From positions 12,625,366 through 12,689,365 of the forward strand of contig NC_088777.1 of assembly GCF_954871325.1 (NCBI RefSeq): a stretch of 64,000 nt of DNA. The letters run 5' to 3'. The notes beneath the pieces are model-generated. The model had not been told where the DNA came from and made no database searches. It worked only from the letters and a program-made list of their open reading frames with translations. This DNA is from Gordionus sp. m RMFG-2023 (Eukaryota > Nematomorpha > Gordioida > Chordodea > Parachordodidae). Both the position numbers and the translations under genes were made by a program. Positions 1-14,085 of the stretch are shown here, piece after piece. Each line of letters begins with the position of its first letter. Position 1 is the stretch's first letter.

Positions 1-37
1 GGCTGGTTTAAATATAAAAATTAATTTGTTATGCAAG

Positions 38-3000
38 GAAAAGACGGCATTAAAGATGGAATTGGAAAGCGTAGTTAAAAGGTTTAATTCTTCCGTCAAC
101 AGTATCAAACATTTTTGGAGCCCTGAACTTAAGAGGGAAAGAGAAATGAGAAGAGAAGAAACGCGAAGACATGATATGAATACCGAAAAATTTAAACTCA
201 TTTCCTCGGAGAATCGGGTAAATATTATTATAAGTTTAATTCTTTTTTTTATAAATCAGATATTTTGTAAAATAATTTTTACAATTCATACTATTTTTTA
301 TAACATAAAATGTAATAATATAAGAATTATACTTTGTGAATTATTATATTAAACTTATAGTTTTAATATAAGCTCAACATTTTAAACTTACAAACTTTTT
401 AATAACAAGATAATATATTAAGTTCAAACTGATTTTAGGCCCTCTAACATGGTACACGATTAAATTGTGTCATTAAAATTTCAGAGTATAATTTAGGGGA
501 TAACCTTTTAATCAACAGATATTTGTAGCCAGTATCCATATTATATTTGAATCAATTTCTGGCTTAGGGGGTCTAGATAGAGGGCTCTGACCTAATTATT
601 AGGAATTCGATGAAAACAGAAATTTTCTTCTCCCTCACCTTTAAAATTAATGGAGGTAGCTAATTGCTTGCATTATTTATGATTGTCAAAAGATTTCATA
701 AATAAAAATTTTCGCCGCGTAGGCTTTTCTAATTTTCAATGATTAAAATTCATTAATTTTTTGAGGAAAAAAATATATAAATAAACATTAATATTAATTA
801 AACAGTATAAATAAAAGAATATCCAATATTTTTGATTAAGGGAATGGAAGTTCTGAATTTTTTTAACTAAATTTAAAAATTAACAAAATTATTTTAAATT
901 TATTTTATTTCGGAATATACATATTTATTACATGGCATATACTAGAAGCCTGCAAAATCCAATTTTTTTGAATTTATTTTCTAGATTTAGGTCCGCCTGG
1001 TTTATTACAAAATATAACTTAAAAATGAATAGTAAATAATTCCCATCTACTAATTTTTTATATCTTTAGCCATGGAGCGGGCATGGTCTATAATTTAGGT
1101 AGCCAGGTTGGGTTGACCCGTCGGCTCCTGGACGACTTTGGTAAATGCATATATCATTGTACTACCTTTAGAACCGATGCAAAGACCCCTTTGATGATTA
1201 AAATATAAAATAATTCGTTTATAAAATGGATACTGTTTATGTAGTAACTGGAATTTTTTTAATGACGTGAGTGCATCTCAACCCCCTCCCTTTGTATTAG
1301 AGATCTTTGCATGATGATTATTTGATAATATTTTAAAGAAAATTGATTAAAAAAGAAACTAGAAATTGCTTTGGAAATTTTAAGAAAAGAAATGGAATCG
1401 GAGGAATGCAGATTCAAAGATATCTTGAGAATCGGTAAAAATGTGACACACCAAGAAACTGCAGCTGACGAAACTCCACAGCCCTTAGCTCTTATAGGTA
1501 TCAACGATTTTGAAACGTTACTCGACCACCGAAATTCTCTTGAGTCCCAAATGGAAACACTGCAGGAAAAATATAATGTTAATATAAATATCAATTTATA
1601 GTTAAAAATTATATTCAATCAGAGAGCCATATTTCTCCCATGTTAGGCAACATGGTTTAAAAGCATTATATATCTCTTTATATTGGCTAAAAAATAACGG
1701 TCTATAAAGAGCACTTTAAAGTTGTACCATTTGTAATAATTGAACATGATTGAGAGAATTACTATTATACCATTACATATTGGACGATTTGTATTAAAAT
1801 TGTAGTGATTTCGAATTATTTGCAGAAATTATAAGCGATAAAAATAGATATATTTAAAAAAAATAATGAATCCAAATGAGTAAATTTAAATTAAATTTTT
1901 CTAAGTATAATAAATATTTTTTTCAATATTTGTGGAATGGGTATGAATCTCTGATATGAGGGCACAGGTAAGTTACTTAATCCGATTATTACTATTAGTA
2001 ATGTTTGCATTATTCTGCGAGATTATAAGACTATTTATCTAGGTTTACATTTAATTAATTTTAAAAATGCAAATAAACCTTAAAATCGAAAAAAATTAAT
2101 ATATAGGCTATGTCCTGGTTCAACATAATGCAGCTAGGTTAAATAGCTTTTGAACTAGAATACCCTATTTTGGGTTATTTTAATTTTAAGCATTTTGACA
2201 TTGTTATATTTCGTGATTTTTGTCATTTTTTTCCATTTATTTTTCGTTTTTTTAAAAATAAATTTCAATAAATTTTTAGGCTGTTTAGTCGAAACGAAAT
2301 ATCAGCCTAAACAAGCGGCTATTCAGTATATAAGTAGTGTTGTTAAATGGCATGATTTAAAAAAAGACCCGATTACGATTTTAGCCAAAATAATATTATG
2401 GATGGAGATTTTGATCATAGATGGCAGAAATGTTTAAACCTCTATTTACCAAATCTTGAGGCTTAGATGATATAATTTAGGTAAAAATCTTAATTGGGCC
2501 CTTTTTAAAAATAGACCCAAATCGAGCCGTTTGGCTACACCAGTAATGAGTCAAACCCAGACATGGCTGTATAACCTTTTAATATCGTTTTTCGGAATTA
2601 TTAAAATATTATATGTCTAAAAAAGGGGTTTATTAATTAAATATGAATAATTTTTTCAGATCTAAATTTAATTTCCAAAATAAATCCAAAAAAAGCTATT
2701 AGAACTTCAAGCTGAAACTCACATAAAAACTCTTCACAGTAGAGACGAGACTATCAAAAATTTGTATGAGACCTTGAGTAGCTATTCCGAATTTGAAGGG
2801 GAATCTCACGAGGTAAAACTAAAGAAGAAAAATATTATGAAGGATTTTATAGTGGCTGAAGGGATGGATCGTCAAATCTTGAAATCCAAATTGATCTCGA
2901 CTGAATCGAAATTGGAATATTGTGAAAATATATTGAGCAAGAAAAATGCCGAGATCGAGAGATACAAAGAGGCTAAAAAGGTTTATATTACACCACATAA

Positions 3001-6000
3001 AATTATAAAAACAATAATGATCTAAAAGTAAGATAAAAAAAATTGTAAATGAATCTTGATCGATATTTTACCAACAGACTGGCAAACCTAATCCATCGGA
3101 TAGATTAGATAACTCTTCGAATTTGTCGTCCAAGATTACCTTGCTTAAAAGCATTTTGGAAGCCAAAGTATATATAATATTGTTAACTTTAAAAAACATG
3201 TAGCGCGCTATTTTTTTGGGTTGAACATAATGGCTGTAATTTTTACCAGTTTGAGTCATTATTTAAAGTATTTGTATGTTTGACTCGTTGGCAGGCGGCA
3301 ATCAAGTTATCGTTGCTTATTATAACTGGAGCCCTGCATCAAACTTTTTTTTACATCCGGTGTGAGCCAAAGGTTTTTAAAGATCCAGGTCAGATCTGGC
3401 CAAAACTATTCTTAGAATAAAGGTATTTGATCCAAATTTAGGCGTTATGAAAAATTTTATGGATTATTTATTTATAAAAAAGAGGAAAAATTAAAATAAC
3501 TTCAGGAAAATAAGAATTTAGTAAAATAAAAATATTTTGAGACCATTCAGACCTGCGAAAACTCAAACTGAGATTGGAATCTGACAGATCCGTTTAACAA
3601 TTTATTGTATACTGATTTATTAATATTTCTTATTTTTCTTTAAAATACACATTTATTTTATTTTTCTTCAAGGATGCCCGTATAGCATCACTAGAACTAG
3701 AGAGAAATTTTTTAGATAAGGAAGCCAGACTTGAGAGTAAGACACTCAGGACAAATGGTCACATACGGTCTCAAGATTACAATATTTCGGATAAGTCCAT
3801 CGATTCGAAAGCAGAAGATGACGCAAATTTAAGAAAAAAAGTTTGTATAGTATCGGTTCTAATCTAAAATATCCTTTCTTTAAAAACGTTTTTTTAATTT
3901 AATATTATTTTTAAAATAAAAATATAATAGTTAAAAGTTAAATAACTTGTTAGGATTCCATAAAGGGACCTTTTAATAACTTATTAATTGTATAAAATCC
4001 CTTCCAAAACTTGAAACACAAATCTTAGTAAATATTTTTAAGGATAAGTTTGAACGGTAAAATAGTTATTAATGAAAGAGGAAAGTATGAATATGGATTC
4101 CTTAAAAAAAAAAATTAAAACGATGAAGACAAACCGAGTATTATGCATTTGTAAGAGCAGTTTGTTTAATTTTAGCTCCCAAACTTTTGCTAATATTAAA
4201 ACAATTGCTGAAATGTTCCATCTCAGTGGGCCATATACATTTTTATTTGTGGGAACAAGGAAAATGAATGTTTTAAAGTTTTATACATGTACAGGGGGGT
4301 TCAGATTAAAAGTGATTATTTTTTTGGCCAAATGCATAAGATGAATGCACTTTTTGAAAAACCAAAAACAAAAAAAACAAAACCATTTTTTTTGATATGT
4401 TATAAATTGTAAAAAATTTTGTTTTGGCAAAATGAATTTAAGTGGATTACTATTTTTAATTTTTTTTATAATATAATATTTTAATATAAAAATTGATAAT
4501 ATTTTATTTTACAGGTGGCGTACCCCCCCCCCCCCACCTTCTTCATCCCAAGTATTCAATTTTCTTCTAAAACAAATTAAGGCCTATTAAAATATTATCC
4601 TTCTAATTTTTTGAATAAGAAAATCGTAAAAAAAAAATTAAAATATTGATTTATTAAATATTATTTTGGACTGACATATATTTATTTTTCTAGGTATAAA
4701 ATTCTCCATGAGACGATTTGTAATTTTTTAAACTTTGCCATAGTTATTCAAAGTTGTAGTAATTAGTAATAAACATGATTTGAGATGAAAAAAATATTTT
4801 GATCTTTTGAAGGTTTCAGGCGTTTTAAATGGAGAAGCTGTTATTGTTAGACTTGAAATTCACGTGTAATTTTTTAATTAAGACAATGCATTCCAATAAA
4901 ATAAAATCCAATAGGCCGATATACTTCAAGCAGATCTCAACAAAACTTTGACAGAATTGTGTGGATACAAGGCCAAATATGAGACACTGGAAAAACAGAT
5001 AGAAGATTATAAGAGGCATATATCTTTTTTAAAAGAAAATATTTCTGCTAAAGACGCTCACGCTGGCATGCTAAAAACAGACGTAATTTTAAATTATATT
5101 TTCTGCTTTATCAAAAGAAAAACTATAAATTTATCATTTAAAAATTATAAAATTTCATTCTAAAATAAAATTTTTGGCAAGATCCTTTAAAGAAGATAAT
5201 ATAAATATAATTTATTTCTGGGAAATATTTTATTTTATAAAAACCCGAATTAAAACTATATTTTTCAATTTCTGTTATCAAAGGTGGATGCTTTAAGAAC
5301 GAGGATAGATGAATTCAACACCGTATTGGATAAAAACAAAATGGATATTAAAGGTATTGTTCAGGAAAAATATAATCTGTCTCAACAATTGACTCAAACA
5401 CTAGAAAATCTGGAGCTTAAAGATCAAACTTTACAAATTTATCAACACAAAGTATATATATATAATATACATATATAACTATAGAAGATAGCAATATAGT
5501 TTTTAAAAAAAATATGTAGGTTAAAAAAAAAGACAATAATAACAACCATGTTATATGAAAATCTAATTTTAAAATTAAATACAAATAAAATTAGTTAAAA
5601 TATGAATTCCGCATACTCATCTATAAGACTATCATTTATAACATGTATATATATATATATATATATTAATTGATTAGACGAAAAGTCTAGAAGACCTTAT
5701 TAAAGAGAAAGATCTTCAACTTAAAACTGTTCTCAACAAATTTTACGAATTCAAAAAGAAAGTTCAACGAAGCAGTAGCGTGGACACAGATAGAATATTG
5801 ACAACACCAGCAAGCCATCCTACTGATTTTAAGCTAGCAGAATTTGTACCTATTCCTAAATCATCTGTTCACACCATTCTATCTCAAACCCAGGTAGAAC
5901 AACTCAACAAAAATAACCCTATTGTTGTTACTTCTTCAAGTAAAGCTGCATCACCGCTATGCGATGAAAAAAGGGGAGCCTTATTTTCTTATAATACCAC

Positions 6001-9000
6001 GGTAAATTCTAGGTTCATCAAAAAGTCACCTTCTATGACGGATATTGCTAAAACATTAAACGATGACGAAAACCCAGGGAGTCAAATAAGTTCCATGAGT
6101 AGTAGCCCTAATAAAGATAATCAAAAAGACTCACTACTATACAACCAGTCCAAAGACTCGGGAACCCAGTCTGATTATGAAGATAAAATGCTAGAAAAGG
6201 ATCAAGAGTTGGCCGAAAAAATTGCCAACACTTCAAAACTAGAATTGGATATTTTGAACCTTAAAAATGATATGGAAGAAGGCCAGGCAAAATCAAAAAA
6301 ACTTATAGCCAATTACAAGAGTATAATAGACGAAAAAGAAAAACTCATACAAAGTTTGAAACAAGAAATGGATAAAATGGGTGATAAGAACGACACAGTT
6401 CATAGTTTGGAAGGTGAGCTTAAAGCGCTACAAAAGGTTCTCAATGAAACACAGAAGGATTTTTTAGAAAAAGAGGTTATTATTATATGATTTAATTCGT
6501 TCAGGTGATTTAGGTTATAACACCTTGTATCATAATTATACTATACCTTTGACTTTTATTTCCATATTAAATTTCATTTTTAAATCCACCAAACAAATAA
6601 ATTCTAGATCCTATTCACGTCAGATTTTTTTTTTATTATGTTCAATGAATGTGTATATACTCTGACTATAAATTTAAAAGAAGTAAAATTTTATTTCCTA
6701 ACTCATATCTTACTTTAAAAAAAAATTAAATGTATAAATCATATACAAATATTTCAGGAAATATTTGCTAATGCAGCGATTGAAATTTAATATAATATTA
6801 TTTAACAAGACGTAAGATTTAATCAGATGTTTGCTAAAAACCTGAAAATACGAGCACTGATCTAAAATTTATGGCGTTTGATGCCATATGAGACTATGCC
6901 TTTTGCATTAATAATATGGCTAATATTTATTAATTTACAGTAAATATCATATCCATATTTAAAATATTATGATATTATTTGAAAAGTTATTAGTGTCTGT
7001 TAAAAACATCTAGCCGTTTTTGAATATAATAATTAATCGAGTTTTAGCAATCAACTCTTAGAAATATTTCAATCATATTTACAAAATTATTCTAAAGCAA
7101 TATCGTCAGCATCACTATGAAGGGGGGGGGGGAGGCGCAGGGGCTCTAGTCACCTTATAAATTTTGAATTTTTTTTGTACCATTGTAATTTTGATAATTA
7201 TTAGCTAAAAAAAAAGGTAATTTTGAAAATAATTTTCAAAAATTTTTTGAGTCACCTGGTAAAGGCTAGTGGCGCCACTATTCTAAGGATAGATAGGGTA
7301 ATGTGGACTGGTATTGAGATATATTTGGTTTCAAATAGTGAAACGTATTAAGATTCATGGAATGAATTACCTTGATGATTATCAATTTAGTTTTGTGGTC
7401 AAGGTGCTTTGTACAGACCTGCCTTCTCTTTGAAATTCTTTGAGAGTTTTCCTGACCATTCCCATTATATAAATTCCTCTTAGTATTTTTATGGAGGGTA
7501 CAACAAGGAGATTCTTTGGGCCCTCTCCTCTTTTGCTTAGATATTTATGACTTCATTTCAAGTATTAAGTCCAAATTCAATCTTCACCTTAACCTTTAGT
7601 ATCTGGACGAGGGAACTATATTTGGTCCCGAGCCTTTTATATGGGAGGACATTAATTTCTTAATTAATGAATATAAAGCTATATGACTTGTTTTAAATAT
7701 GGATAAAACAGAAATTTAAATGAATTTTTTTAATGAATCTCCATCAGATATTTTTAATTGTTTTAATTTTATTGATTGGGTGTCAATCTCTCTTTTGGGA
7801 TCCCCTAAAACCCTTGTTTACATATTTATATCATCTACTTATATCATCGACTATGATTGACCTGTCACTATTGGTTTGAGCATTATTTTTCACTCGTTAG
7901 AAATCTCTTCAAGCGACTACTAATCGAATCAAAGTCTATGATGATGAAAAGGCTAAACTCAAAGGAAGTTACGAAAAAATGTCCATTGATATATCTTCAC
8001 TCAAAAATCAATTAAAAGGTCTACAAGAGAAAGTAAAAAATCAAGAGGCTCAGATAGACAAGTACGTTGAAGAAGGAAGTCAAGTAACAATATATACATT
8101 TCATTTTTTATTTAACTACATAATTGTTAATTGCCCTTTTAATAATATAACAAGTGCTTCTTTTTTTAATCTATTTTATTATATTTATCAGTTATGAAGT
8201 ATACTTATTCACAAATCCAGGTCACTTTCTAAATTTGTTTATCCAAAATAATTACTTGTTTATAATTATCTTGCCATTGTCTCTATGCAAAATATAATGG
8301 CTATAATTAAATAACAAATAATAGAGACTTGCAGATATACCATTGCACGGCCCAGTTGACCCGGATTTTTAATTTTTATCTAATACGATTTAAAATATTT
8401 TGTTTTAAAATATATAGCCCGGCCCGTGCACTTTTCAAAAAAATATTTTTAGGCCCGGGCAGGGTATTAAAAATTAAAATACGGCCCGTCACTTGTACAC
8501 GGGGCAAGCTTACGGCTGCCTGAAGGTCTCTGATAAATAGTATGCGCAACTCAATTGTAAGCATTTTTTTTATTCACGAGCGCTTCTTCTATGTAAAGTA
8601 GAACGTAGTTCGTTTTTGCTGGTTTCTTTCAAATTATTGTTAATAGTTAATTTTCATAGGGAAAAGAAAGGGATTTGGGTATAGGGGAATTTTTCTTAAA
8701 ATGAAATTTATGAGAACAAGCAAATTTCTAAAAAGAAGAATTCTTCTGCCCCCCTTCCATTCATCCTAGCTACGCCCATGATATAAAGAAAAAGGCTTAA
8801 AAAATGCAATTATATTTTATACTTGGATTTAGTTATTTTAAAATTGTTTTATTTATAATTTAGATGTTAAATAAGTAAAATACATATTATGGAAATTTAT
8901 ACTACACATAATCATTTCTTTATCAAAGTTACGGAAAGAACTTCAAAGATCCAACCAACAAAACGCCAATTTAGAGTTTGATAATCGAAAGAAATGGATA

Positions 9001-11423
9001 GACTTGGAAAACGAGATCAAAAGCAAGAACCAAGAAATATCACAGAAGGAGAGAGAAGTAGATAGATTGACAAAAGTCTTAAAACTAATGGAAAGGGATA
9101 AGTTAGCTATAGAATCTGAGCTTGGCACGTTCAAAGAAAGATTTTGCCTAGATAACTCACAAAATGATCAAGATGATTTGCGAGGTAAAGTTTTGGATTT
9201 AACCGAGCAGTTAAAAGAAAAGGAGGAAACGTTGAACGAGTTAACCAAGTTATAAAAGAAATTTATTATAATACTCAAAGGTATGAATCACTAAAACATG
9301 ATCTTTAAAATATTTTAGTTGAGTTATGGCTGCTTTAAAAATTCTTTACAGAATATTTTTCAAGTTCTGAATTTTCATTAATAATATGGCATAGAAGGTT
9401 TATTTCTTTAAATATTTTCCTTTTTAAATAAATGAATGCTCGAAATAATTAATCATTTGATTTGAAAGGAAAAGGTTTATAAAAAAAATATGTATTTATA
9501 GCCTTGAATAAGGTAACGATTCTCATTTTCATGTATAAAATACTTTATAGTTTTTAGTTAATCAAATTTAGATTGAATAATGAAATTTATTTATAACTCT
9601 TATATGCTGATAACTCAGAAAGTTAAACTCACTTTCTTTATTCTATTTTCTTCCTTGCCTCTTCCTTGTTTCTTTCCTCCCTTTTTTCCTTGTTTGTCCT
9701 TAACTCTGCTAGCCAGAACAAACGTAAAATATTGATCTAACACTATTGCATATTTTTAATATGTAATAAATAAAATAAAAACTTAGTAAACTTTTAGAGT
9801 GCAATGAAGAGATACAAGCCCAAAAATTAATCTTGGAAGCAGAAAAAAAAGAGTACGAATGTATAGTTAGAAGCATGCAGGACGAGAACAATGATTTGAA
9901 AAAGAATATTAAACAAATAGAGGTATTTTCACGCTTCCATTTATAGATTTGCAATTTCCAATTCTTTTAAAAGAAAAGGATGTTATTCGTTAATTAATTT
10001 CATATTATTTCCAAGGGAAAATCCCTCAAAAATATGACGAAAATGAAAGAGATGGAAGAAGAATTGAGGAGAGCCCAGCAAATAACCTCGGAAACCCAAG
10101 AGGCCGTCGAAATTAAGTCTAACAAAGAAATGGAAACCGCGGATGCTAAAGTTTAATTATTTAATGTTTAAGATATTCTGTTTTGTTTTCTAAGTTATTT
10201 TGTTTTCAAAGTTATTTCTTTTAAGTTATTTTGCTTTCAAGTTATTTTGCTTTTAAGTTATTATGTCTTTCTTATTTTGTCTTTCTTATTTTGTCTTTCT
10301 TGTTTTTTCTTTCTTATTTTGTCTTTCTTATTTTGTCTTTCTTATTTCGTCTTTCTTATTTTGTCTTTCTTATTTTGTCTTTCTTATTTGGTCTTTCTTA
10401 TTTTGTTTTTCTTATTTTGTCTTTCTTATTTTGTCTTCTAAGTTATTTTGTTTTCTAAGTTATATATCAATGGGTATGTCAAAATATCTATTTAACATAT
10501 TAATTATAAGCTTTAAAAAATATAAGTACTCAATTATTATTCTTTCAGCATCGTTACTTATTTGAGTTTTTTCTCATTTTGTTTTAAAATTATAACATAC
10601 CTTAATATATAAAATAAGTGTTGGGTTTTTATAAATACAAAATAATTAATAGTTTTTTTTATTTTAAATAAAAGGACATCCCTTTTGACATTTTTAAGAG
10701 GTTGTCATACATATTTACTAAAATGGTCAAATATCATTTTGCAATTTAAAAGTTAACATATGTTTTTGTAAAATTTAATGACATTCCTGTGTTATGAGAA
10801 TAATTATGAAGCTGTACTGTAAATAATAAAAAATATATATTACTTGGAGGTACGAATAAAGTCCCAATGATTATTAATTATCTTCAGATAGCCGATTTAA
10901 GAGAAAAGAACGATCAGTTGGAGAGAATGACCGACCAGCAGACAGCCAAGATAAACGAAATTTTTTTGAAGTACAAGGAAAAGGACACAAACTTGAAATC
11001 GCTTATAGCTGAACGCAATAAAATTATGCATGAACTCATCGATTCAAAGTATATACAATACCGATTTTTAGTAATATAATAATGAGGATTTTCTTAAATT
11101 AATTTGGGGGAAGGAGGGCAAAAGTTTAAAAAAATATAAATTATCTAAATATATGTAGTAGGATATTTTGATTGGAATCTTTAAGATTTTAAAAATTGAA
11201 TTTGCCGGTATTTTATTCCAGAAGGTTCAATCACTTTTTTCAATCATTTTTAAAAAAAAATGAAAACCGTTTATCCAGGAAAGAAGTATACAAAAGTGGA
11301 ATTAGCGAAAAAGATGCCATGATTGCGCTGCTTGGGACAACGATGGGGCCGAAAACAGAGGAGCAAATCAATGCTTTAAGGAAAGAAAAGGAATTATTAG
11401 TTCATAAACTCAAAAGTTCCGAG
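38..11423 (+). CDS. ERC: ELKS/ERC/CAST active-zone scaffold, C-terminal part (multi-exon, 5' end outside window)
   Basis: ELKS/CAST proteins (fly relative Bruchpilot) are coiled-coil scaffolds that organise presynaptic active zones and exocytic sites. Exons read: 38-217, 1356-1577, 2696-2980, 3078-3167, 3673-3840, 4915-5082, 5284-5451, 5678-6475, 7901-8083, 8929-9248, 9787-9922, 10016-10150, 10888-11048, 11279-11423; together about 1053 codons in one open frame. All have GT/AG ends, and every junction is phase 0 except 9248/9787 and 11048/11279, which match in phase 2. Diagnostic matches are IKHFWSPELKRE in the first exon, VDALRTRIDE in the seventh and ISEKDAMIALL in the last, all hallmark ELKS segments in the family order. 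The 798-nt exon carries a Ser/Thr-rich, non-coiled insert followed by coiled coil. A 24-codon exon at 4066-4137 (phase 0/0) is possible. The family's C-terminal region after the last heptads is not found: the final exon either splices on or reads through to a stop at 11447. N-terminal exons lie left of the window. Confidence 0.85.
2336..2543. mobile_element. MITE, AGTGTTGT family, in ELKS intron
   Basis: Starts AGTGTTGTTAAATGG and ends near CGAGCCGTTTGGCTACACC, with the 'Lys-run/GATTTTAGCC' interior shared with four other copies in the window (about 32744, 33260, 41892, 52770). TA dinucleotides flank the left edge and the right edge, as expected for Tc1/mariner-like insertion. No coding capacity. 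Confidence 0.55.
5645..5667. repeat. (AT)n microsatellite in ELKS intron
   Basis: A run of about eleven AT/TA dinucleotides just upstream of the acceptor of the 5678 exon. Confidence 0.9.
7270..7870 (+). mobile_element. LINE reverse-transcriptase relic in ELKS intron
   Basis: Broken reading frames on the + strand give the RT block QGDSLGPLLFCLDI (about 7508-7550) followed by a degenerate YLD-E-GT active-site block and a MDKTEI-like segment. This is the same RT lineage as the relic at 42.5-43.8 kb. Several stops and frameshifts interrupt it; there are no recognisable ends. It lies between ELKS exons 5678-6475 and 7901-8083, in the coding orientation of the host gene. Confidence 0.7.
8323..8535. 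mobile_element. GC-rich hAT-like MITE in ELKS intron
   Basis: A 213-bp island of GGCCCGGGC-type sequence in AT-rich surroundings. Right end reads CTGAAGGTCTCTG, left end AGAGACTTGCAG, an imperfect inverted pair. Related copies, sharing GGCCC blocks and a CAGAGACCTTCA terminus, are at 23.35, 49.8 and 51.8 kb. No target duplication seen. Confidence 0.5.
10190..10460. repeat. 14-bp minisatellite in ELKS intron
   Basis: The unit TTATTTTGTCTTTC is repeated about 12-13 times (10259-10437), flanked by looser TAAGTTATTTTG units. It lies between ELKS exons 10016-10150 and 10888-11048. Because 14 is not a multiple of three, all three forward frames stay open through it and encode Leu/Phe-rich pseudo-repeats, which are not genes. 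Confidence 0.9.
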
Positions 11424-12071
11424 GTAAATATTATATGTAAGAAATAATTAAATTAGACGTATTAAAGGAAACAAGGAATTAGAGGTCATATAAATTAAGC
11501 TTAAATATTAAATGATTATAAAATATGAAGATACAAGTAACGTAAAAGGTAACCTGTTACCATAAGTTCTTGTTTTCAACATTAACACCGTTACCTGATT
11601 TTTTGCGAATAATAGCTCTTCTTTGACGTTTTGCTCATTTAAATTATAATATTTATTATATGAGCCAAAAAATATTTATATAATGAGAAAAAAAAATTGG
11701 AGTAATCAAATGCTTTACTGTTTTGGTAATCAAATAAAAATTTTAAAATCAATTTATATTTAATTGTAAGGAAAATCCCAATTGATAACTCAGTTCCCAA
11801 TCTACCATATAGAGTTTATACCAATGATGGAAATGATATGGAAAAGAAGATTATTATTTCAAACTATAAAAAATACTGTTTTGTAAAGAAATTAACTGGC
11901 AATTTATTTTGTAAAATATATTTTTTAAACTTCAGTTATATTTATATAAAACGATAAAATTTAGAGAAAATAGGTTTATGTTAAATAGATCTAAGGTAAT
12001 GTTAAACGAGTATTTTGTATTTTTTTTGTTTCTGCCATATATGGTTCTAATATATATATAAAATCATCGTT

Positions 12072-12345
12072 CTTCGAGGGCGATTGTGGCTCAAATTCTG
12101 ATTGAGGAATCACTATGAGATTCGACCTGGATTTGATCTCAGCTGAAACAGGCTTTTTTTAAAGCTAACGTAAGCATTTTTGTTTTTCGGGATATCTACA
12201 CGTTAGATATGAACTGAAAAATAAGTCTTATTACATTTTAATTATATTTTGGGCGTTATTTGCAAATTGCAGTATGTTAAACTTGGCAATGTTTAACTAC
12301 AGACAAGTAGAGATCCGAACCTTCCCATTATATCTCATTATACTA
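12072..12345 (+). mobile_element. possible tRNA-derived SINE
   Basis: A segment richer in GC than its surroundings reads GCGATTGTGGCTCAAATTCT, resembling a Pol III A box, then GAGATTCGACCTGG, resembling a B box, then a second tRNA-like phrase GTAGAGATCCGAACCTTCCC near 12305-12325. There is no second copy in the window and no clear tail, so this is tentative. Confidence 0.3.
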
Positions 12346-13663
12346 TTAATAAAGCAGTTAGCCTTAAATACATAATTATCGAATTGATTAATTTTTTTAT
12401 GCAAAGTTTTATCTATACCACTTTTTTTGCTCTAATTTTTCACAGTTATTAATTTCAATATCAATAGGAAATGATTTTTGGATGAACTATCAATATTGGC
12501 ATACTTTTCAATTTTATTGATTTAGAAATGTGGCAGCTAGTGATAATCAAAATAAAAAAATTCTATGAATAGTTAAGTCAGCTGCTGAAGTCCTTTTAAA
12601 AAGTTTGAGAAATTGTTTTAGAAAATTGTTTTATGGGTTTTCGGTAGAAAATTGAATTGTCGGCCTGCCCAGTATATTAGTTTATGAAGATAAACCCAGT
12701 AATTGTATTAATATAGGAATAATTTCATATTTATTTTTAGGCTCGTTTATCATTTTGTAAATTTTTACACATTTAATGTGCCATTTTTTAACTTTTAATC
12801 ATATCTTGAAGGCGTTATTTTTAAATTTTTACGTTGAAATTTTTCTGAAAATATATTCTAGCATATGTATAAAATCTACTTTGCGATTTTCAGCATCCCA
12901 TGAACATTTGACCTTACCATAATTTATATTAGCTTTTTAATGCAAACTTTAAATGTCTAAAATATACAAATCAAATTGTATAAAATTCATAGGTTAGGTA
13001 TTTTAAATATGTTGGAATATATTTCCGGTAAAAGCAGATATTTATAATTTTAAAAACGCACCCAAAAATGATATAAAATTGAAGATAACAAATTAACTAA
13101 AAAAACACATTGTCACTATTACATTTACACATCACTTACAATTTAAATCTTTTTAAATAACAATAGATCATTTTTTCTAAAAAAATTTTTTATGACCAAA
13201 TAAATATTTAGTGAGGCGATGATCTTCATGAAAAATAAAATTGGGGATAAATATATATTTAATATCCATCTGATTGGCGCTTATAAAATATTTTTTATAT
13301 AATATGTGACTTGCAATTGTAGGCCACTTTCCATAATAAATTATAAGGGATTTCATGCATTTATTGATCCATGCAAATTTATACAAATATTTAGAATTTT
13401 TGGAAATTAAATCATTTATAAAACTCGCGAATAATAACCTCTTTTTTAAAAAAAAATAATTGATATACAACCAAAAAGTATTAACTAGGTCCAAAATTAA
13501 AAATAAATTAGGCCTCGTTTATAGTTAGTGCGTATCGCTTGGTATTTTCAAAATCAACAATAAGTATTTATAATGACGCGCAATACAATGAATTACATGC
13601 TATAGAAAATTAAAAATATTCTTCAGTTCTAAATATTTATAAATATTCCCAAATTTATCTATT

Positions 13664-13741
13664 AATATTAATATTCTTAATTATATAACAATTACAAATA
13701 ATATTAATATTCTTAATTATATAACAATTACAAATAATATT
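13664..13741. repeat. 36-bp direct duplication, two copies
   Basis: The phrase TATTCTTAATTATATAACAA begins at 13672 and again at 13708; the two units are essentially identical. Confidence 0.85.
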
Positions 13742-14085
13742 TTATTAAAAATATTACATAAATTGTGGAAATAATTAATAAATGGAACGAGCATTTTGTG
13801 AAGAATTTTTCCCCAAAAAGGTATCTATTTCATTCATACATTAATTTGAAGCATCTGCATATGGTTGATCCTGCATATTTTCCAAATAAGCAATTAATCT
13901 TTTTTTTACCAACAGATTTTATGGCAATTATAAGGCTAATTTAACTTAAATTTTGAGTGAAATATTGCTGCCAATGTTACTGTCTTCATACAATAAAGGA
14001 AATCTATAGTAAGAAATGATAATTTATTTATTAATAAATAAGTGTTCGTTTATATAAATCAAGTATCTGCAAAACTTAGCCATTA

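Noticed and set aside
4072-4344. 90-codon frame as an independent gene
   Set aside because: Only its first 22 codons resemble coiled coil, and it is better seen as a possible ELKS exon with intron read-through.
10231-10565. Three overlapping Leu/Phe-rich open frames
   Set aside because: All are products of the 14-bp minisatellite, which stays open in every forward frame.
12072-12345. A functional tRNA gene
   Set aside because: A- and B-box-like phrases are present, but no cloverleaf with an intact acceptor stem could be drawn.
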